From Euonymus europaeus (lineage: Eukaryota > Streptophyta > Magnoliopsida > Celastrales > Celastraceae), in the NCBI GenBank assembly GCA_963580455.1, contig OY756968.1:3261544-3325543 (forward strand): a DNA stretch of 64,000 bases, written 5' to 3'. Below the pieces are notes generated by a model, which saw only the letters and a list, made by a program, of their open reading frames with translations, was not told the origin of the DNA and did not search any database. Shown one piece after another: positions 56,837 to 64,000 of the stretch. Both the position numbers and the translations under genes were made by a program. The first letter of the stretch is position 1; every line of letters begins with the position of its first letter.

Positions 56837-58293
56837 ATGGATTTGTCTTGCAAATACTTCAAGGAAGGGAAATGTGAAGGCCAGAAGGTAGTGGATGGTG
56901 AAACCATGCCATTAGTGCTAATACCACAGGACTCCAACAAGAATGACTTGGAGTCTCTTCTCTTGGCTCTTAAAAATAACAAGGAATGGTTTGAGCAGAT
57001 GATCATCAAAAACAGTGCTGTTCTTCTTAGAGGATTCCAAGTCGATAATCCCCAGGAATTCAATGAAATCATCGAAACCTTCGGCTGGGAGGACATTCGT
57101 TACGTTGGTCCTGCACCGCGCACGCATATCTACAAACGAGTCTGGACAGCCAATGAAGGACCCCTCTCTGAGTTCATATACTACCACCATGAAATGGTTT
57201 TGGCAAGTTCTCTGATCTTTTGCTCAATAAGGTTTCTTGTCTTAGAAGTTAGAATATCCAAATCCATTGTTTTCTTACTTCTGATTTCTGCAAAGTTTCA
57301 AGGTTCTTGACTTTTGATTCAACCCTCTGCTTCCAAGGCTGAGCATCAATCAGAGTATTGGAGAGGACTCTGTCACTAACTTACTATCAATATGATCTCA
57401 TAAGAATCCATCTTCTTTTTTTTGCTGAAATAATGGCAAGAACTAGGTCGTGCAGGCCTGCAGGACTTGTTTGACCTATTTGTATTAGTATATCATAAAT
57501 ATCTATATATATATATTGAAATATATTTACTGTTATGATTGATGAAACATATTAGGAGCAAAAGTCAGCATCTAAAAACATAGTTTTTTTTTAATTAATG
57601 TTTATCAGTTCAAGGACCATCCCAAGAAATTGATGCTCTTCTGTGAGATACCACCACCAGAAGGTGGAGAGACACCCTTCGTTCCAAGCTTCCGTGTCAC
57701 GGAAAGAATGCTCGAGGAGTTCCCGGAAGCTGTGGCAGAAATGGAAGCAAAGGGGCTGAGATACACATTTACTGCTCTCAACAATGACAATAAGGGCTCC
57801 ATGAGAGGCAGAGGCTGGAAAGATACTTTTGGGACATCGGACCCTGCAGAGTGTGAGAGAAGGTATGCACTTGCAGTTTCACAACAGAAATAATATATTA
57901 TTACCTTCGCCTTGTTTTACAGAGCCATTCATATGTGCCATTCACAGGTGCAAGGCTCTAGGGATGGATACAGAATGGCTCCCAGATGGCTCGATTAAGA
58001 CTATATTGGGGCCGCGTAATCTGACAACAGTTTTCGATGGAAGAAAAGGGCGGAGGATGTGGTTCAACACCATCGTTGGAATGCACGGGAAGGAGCTCAG
58101 CTCCGCGACCATGGCGGATGGTACGGAGATACCAGAAAATGTAGTGAAGAGATGCGGAGAAATCATTGAAGAAGAGAGCATCCAGTTCAAGTGGGAAAAG
58201 GGAGATGTTCTGTTCTTTGATAATGTGGCCTTACTCCATGGAAGGCGGCCTTCTTTGCCTCCCAGAAAAGTACTCGTCGCTACTTGCAAGTAA
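56837..58293 (+). CDS. Clavaminate synthase-like Fe(II)/2-oxoglutarate dioxygenase (TauD/TfdA fold)
   Basis: Plant homologue of Arabidopsis At3g21360; substrate unknown. Exons 56837..57202, 57609..57862 and 57948..58293 give 321 aa (Arabidopsis about 330). Motifs: NSAVLLRGFQVDNPQEFNEI, then YVGPAPRTHIYKRVWTANE, the iron-binding HHEM with H117 and E119 (HxE type), LMLFCEIPPPEGGETPFVPS, MRGRGWKDTF, GMDTEWLPDG, MWFNTIVG, KGDVLFFDN and the distal histidine H304 in LLHGRRP, followed by the conserved PRKVLVATCK end. Exon 1 most simply ends at TTG before GCAAGT, a GC-AG intron; a GT donor six bases earlier would delete two residues from a gapless family alignment. Exon 2-3 borders are canonical (AGAAG|GTATGC, TTCACAG|GTGCAA). 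Divergent from the b561 gene. Confidence 0.92.
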
Positions 58294-59559
58294 TTCGAGC
58301 TCTCGATTAAAGCAATGCTTCCAGGGTCCCTGGAACACTAATAACTGTCAAACGTGACAACAAATAAGAAAAATATTTGTGTTTTCCCTTAAGTTATCGT
58401 GATACCATACGTCAAGAAAATAAGACTAATGATGTTGCAATACTACTTCTGTAATGCAAATATGAATCTGTTTCCCAAGTTGGCATAATATATGGACAAT
58501 TTTCCTACATATAAGACGCTCAATATAGTGCTAACATGGGCAAACAATGAGTGCGCAGCTCTCTCTCAACGATGTATTTACTAAAAGGTGACTTCATAAT
58601 TAATACATTGGCGAACTCCTCCGAATCTCTCTAAATCCCACCAAACACCTCACACCTCGAGGTCTTCACGTCAAACAAGGATTGTTCACAAACTCCTCCC
58701 AACCTATGAGCCAAGCAAGGAAGGATTCATCTTCTTACCAGAAACATTTTACCAAGTTCCCCCTACAGAGAGCCCAGGGACCTCCCCAGTGAAATTTTTT
58801 CCCCAATATCTGACCTTCCTAGCACAATGCTCAATCATCCCTTTCCAGACCTACAAGATGTCATTCATCTTCAGAACTTCATGGCAACAGCTACAGATAC
58901 TCCTGTGCAAGAAGATTGAGCATTGGTTGACATCTTGTAGGTCAACAAGTATTCCATGTTATAAAAGATTTGACATTATGGAACCACAGAATATTGAGAT
59001 GTTAAGCGTTAAGACTTCGAAACATTGCCACGTCACAACTTTATTCCTCACCCTCCCGCTAATTTGAAGTTTTGAACTGAGACGAAGTCTCTTCAATAAA
59101 TGATATTACTTCTAGTTCTTGAAAAGAGAATCCCAAAGTTTTCCAGATCTCTCATATCTACAGAGTTCATGAATTCTCAACAACGCATGAAACTGAATTC
59201 GGTCCTTGTGCTTATAAAATATCATATTTTGAGCAGTCTATAAGGCCATATGAGAAAGATGATGCCAATATAGAAGGAAGCGAGAAGCGAGAAGCGAGGG
59301 TGGGGGGAGGCTGGGTGGACCAACACAGCAATAACAATTAGACAGTCAATTGAAATCAAATGCTTCTTCATTAGCTCCGTCAAGGTCTCCTGAAGAAGAT
59401 GGTAAATGAAAAGACAATCTAAAAACCACACGCATCTGAATTTAAGACCCTTATTTTCTGGATAGTCATAAATAAAAAGCTGACAGCTTATAGCCTAAAT
59501 CTGCAACACAATGCCAGGCAGCCGCGCTTAAGGTACATTTTTCAAAGTACCTGCACCAC
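58294..59559. other. Spacer between convergent dioxygenase and DCP5 genes
   Basis: It contains both 3' UTRs and a middle part (about 58560-59100) of unusual composition with a crossed pair of inverted repeats. No gene recognised. Confidence 0.55.
58824..58946. repeat. Two crossed inverted-repeat pairs
   Basis: CAATGCTCAATC (58824-58835) is the exact inverse of GATTGAGCATTG (58914-58925). GACCTACAAGATGTCA (58848-58863) is the exact inverse of TGACATCTTGTAGGTC (58928-58943). The order is A, B, A', B', so the two stems interlock rather than nest, a pseudoknot-like topology if transcribed. Confidence 0.85.

Positions 59560-64000
<4,441 letters not shown>

Overview
This window is nuclear DNA from a flowering plant, almost certainly a eudicot. 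The evidence is the set of intron-rich plant-only genes (WIP zinc finger, allene oxide cyclase, GATL, SOG1, CLE, CHUP1, DCP5), AT-rich intergenic DNA, and the mix of Stowaway, Tourist-like, hAT, MULE, PIF/Harbinger and SINE insertions. I cannot name the species. All exon models were built by eye from splice sites, reading phase and remembered family sequence; no search was run.

Layout. 1-765 (-): 5' part of a lysine/histidine transporter-like amino acid permease, running off the left edge. 2.76-3.17 kb: dead hAT transposase fragment. 4.25-9.72 kb: a PIF/Harbinger element with both expected genes apparently intact, and a piece of plastid rpoA inside its left half. 12.27-13.23 kb (+): WIP-type C2H2 zinc-finger gene. 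15.31-16.15 kb (-): allene oxide cyclase (jasmonate synthesis). 16.5-20.6 kb: repeat-rich spacer with two Stowaway MITEs, one Tourist-like MITE and a short hAT element set in telomere-like DNA. 21.60-22.63 kb (+): GATL glycosyltransferase. 23.26-26.58 kb (-): SOG1, the plant DNA-damage NAC factor. 28.13-31.52 kb: a MULE with 79-bp terminal inverted repeats and 9-bp target duplication, carrying Ulp1-like and FAR1-like fragments and a 31-bp tandem array. 32.30-33.96 kb (-): bHLH30/TMO5-like bHLH gene. 40.41-40.72 kb (+): CLE peptide precursor. 41.89-46.68 kb (-): CHUP1. 49.96-52.66 kb (-): decayed SLH-domain plastid-protein gene. 53.53-55.10 kb (-): cytochrome b561 ascorbate ferrireductase. 56.84-58.29 kb (+): clavaminate synthase-like 2OG dioxygenase with a probable GC-AG intron. 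59.56-63.77 kb (-): DCP5 (Lsm14-type mRNA decapping factor), whose first exon(s) lie beyond the right edge.

The host genes are unrelated neighbours, not a pathway cluster; each has its own promoter and orientation. The interest lies mostly in the mobile DNA: an apparently complete Harbinger element that contains plastid DNA, a Ulp1-carrying MULE whose catalytic region has been replaced by a satellite-like array, and a Tourist-like MITE family present at least four times, once inside a DCP5 intron.
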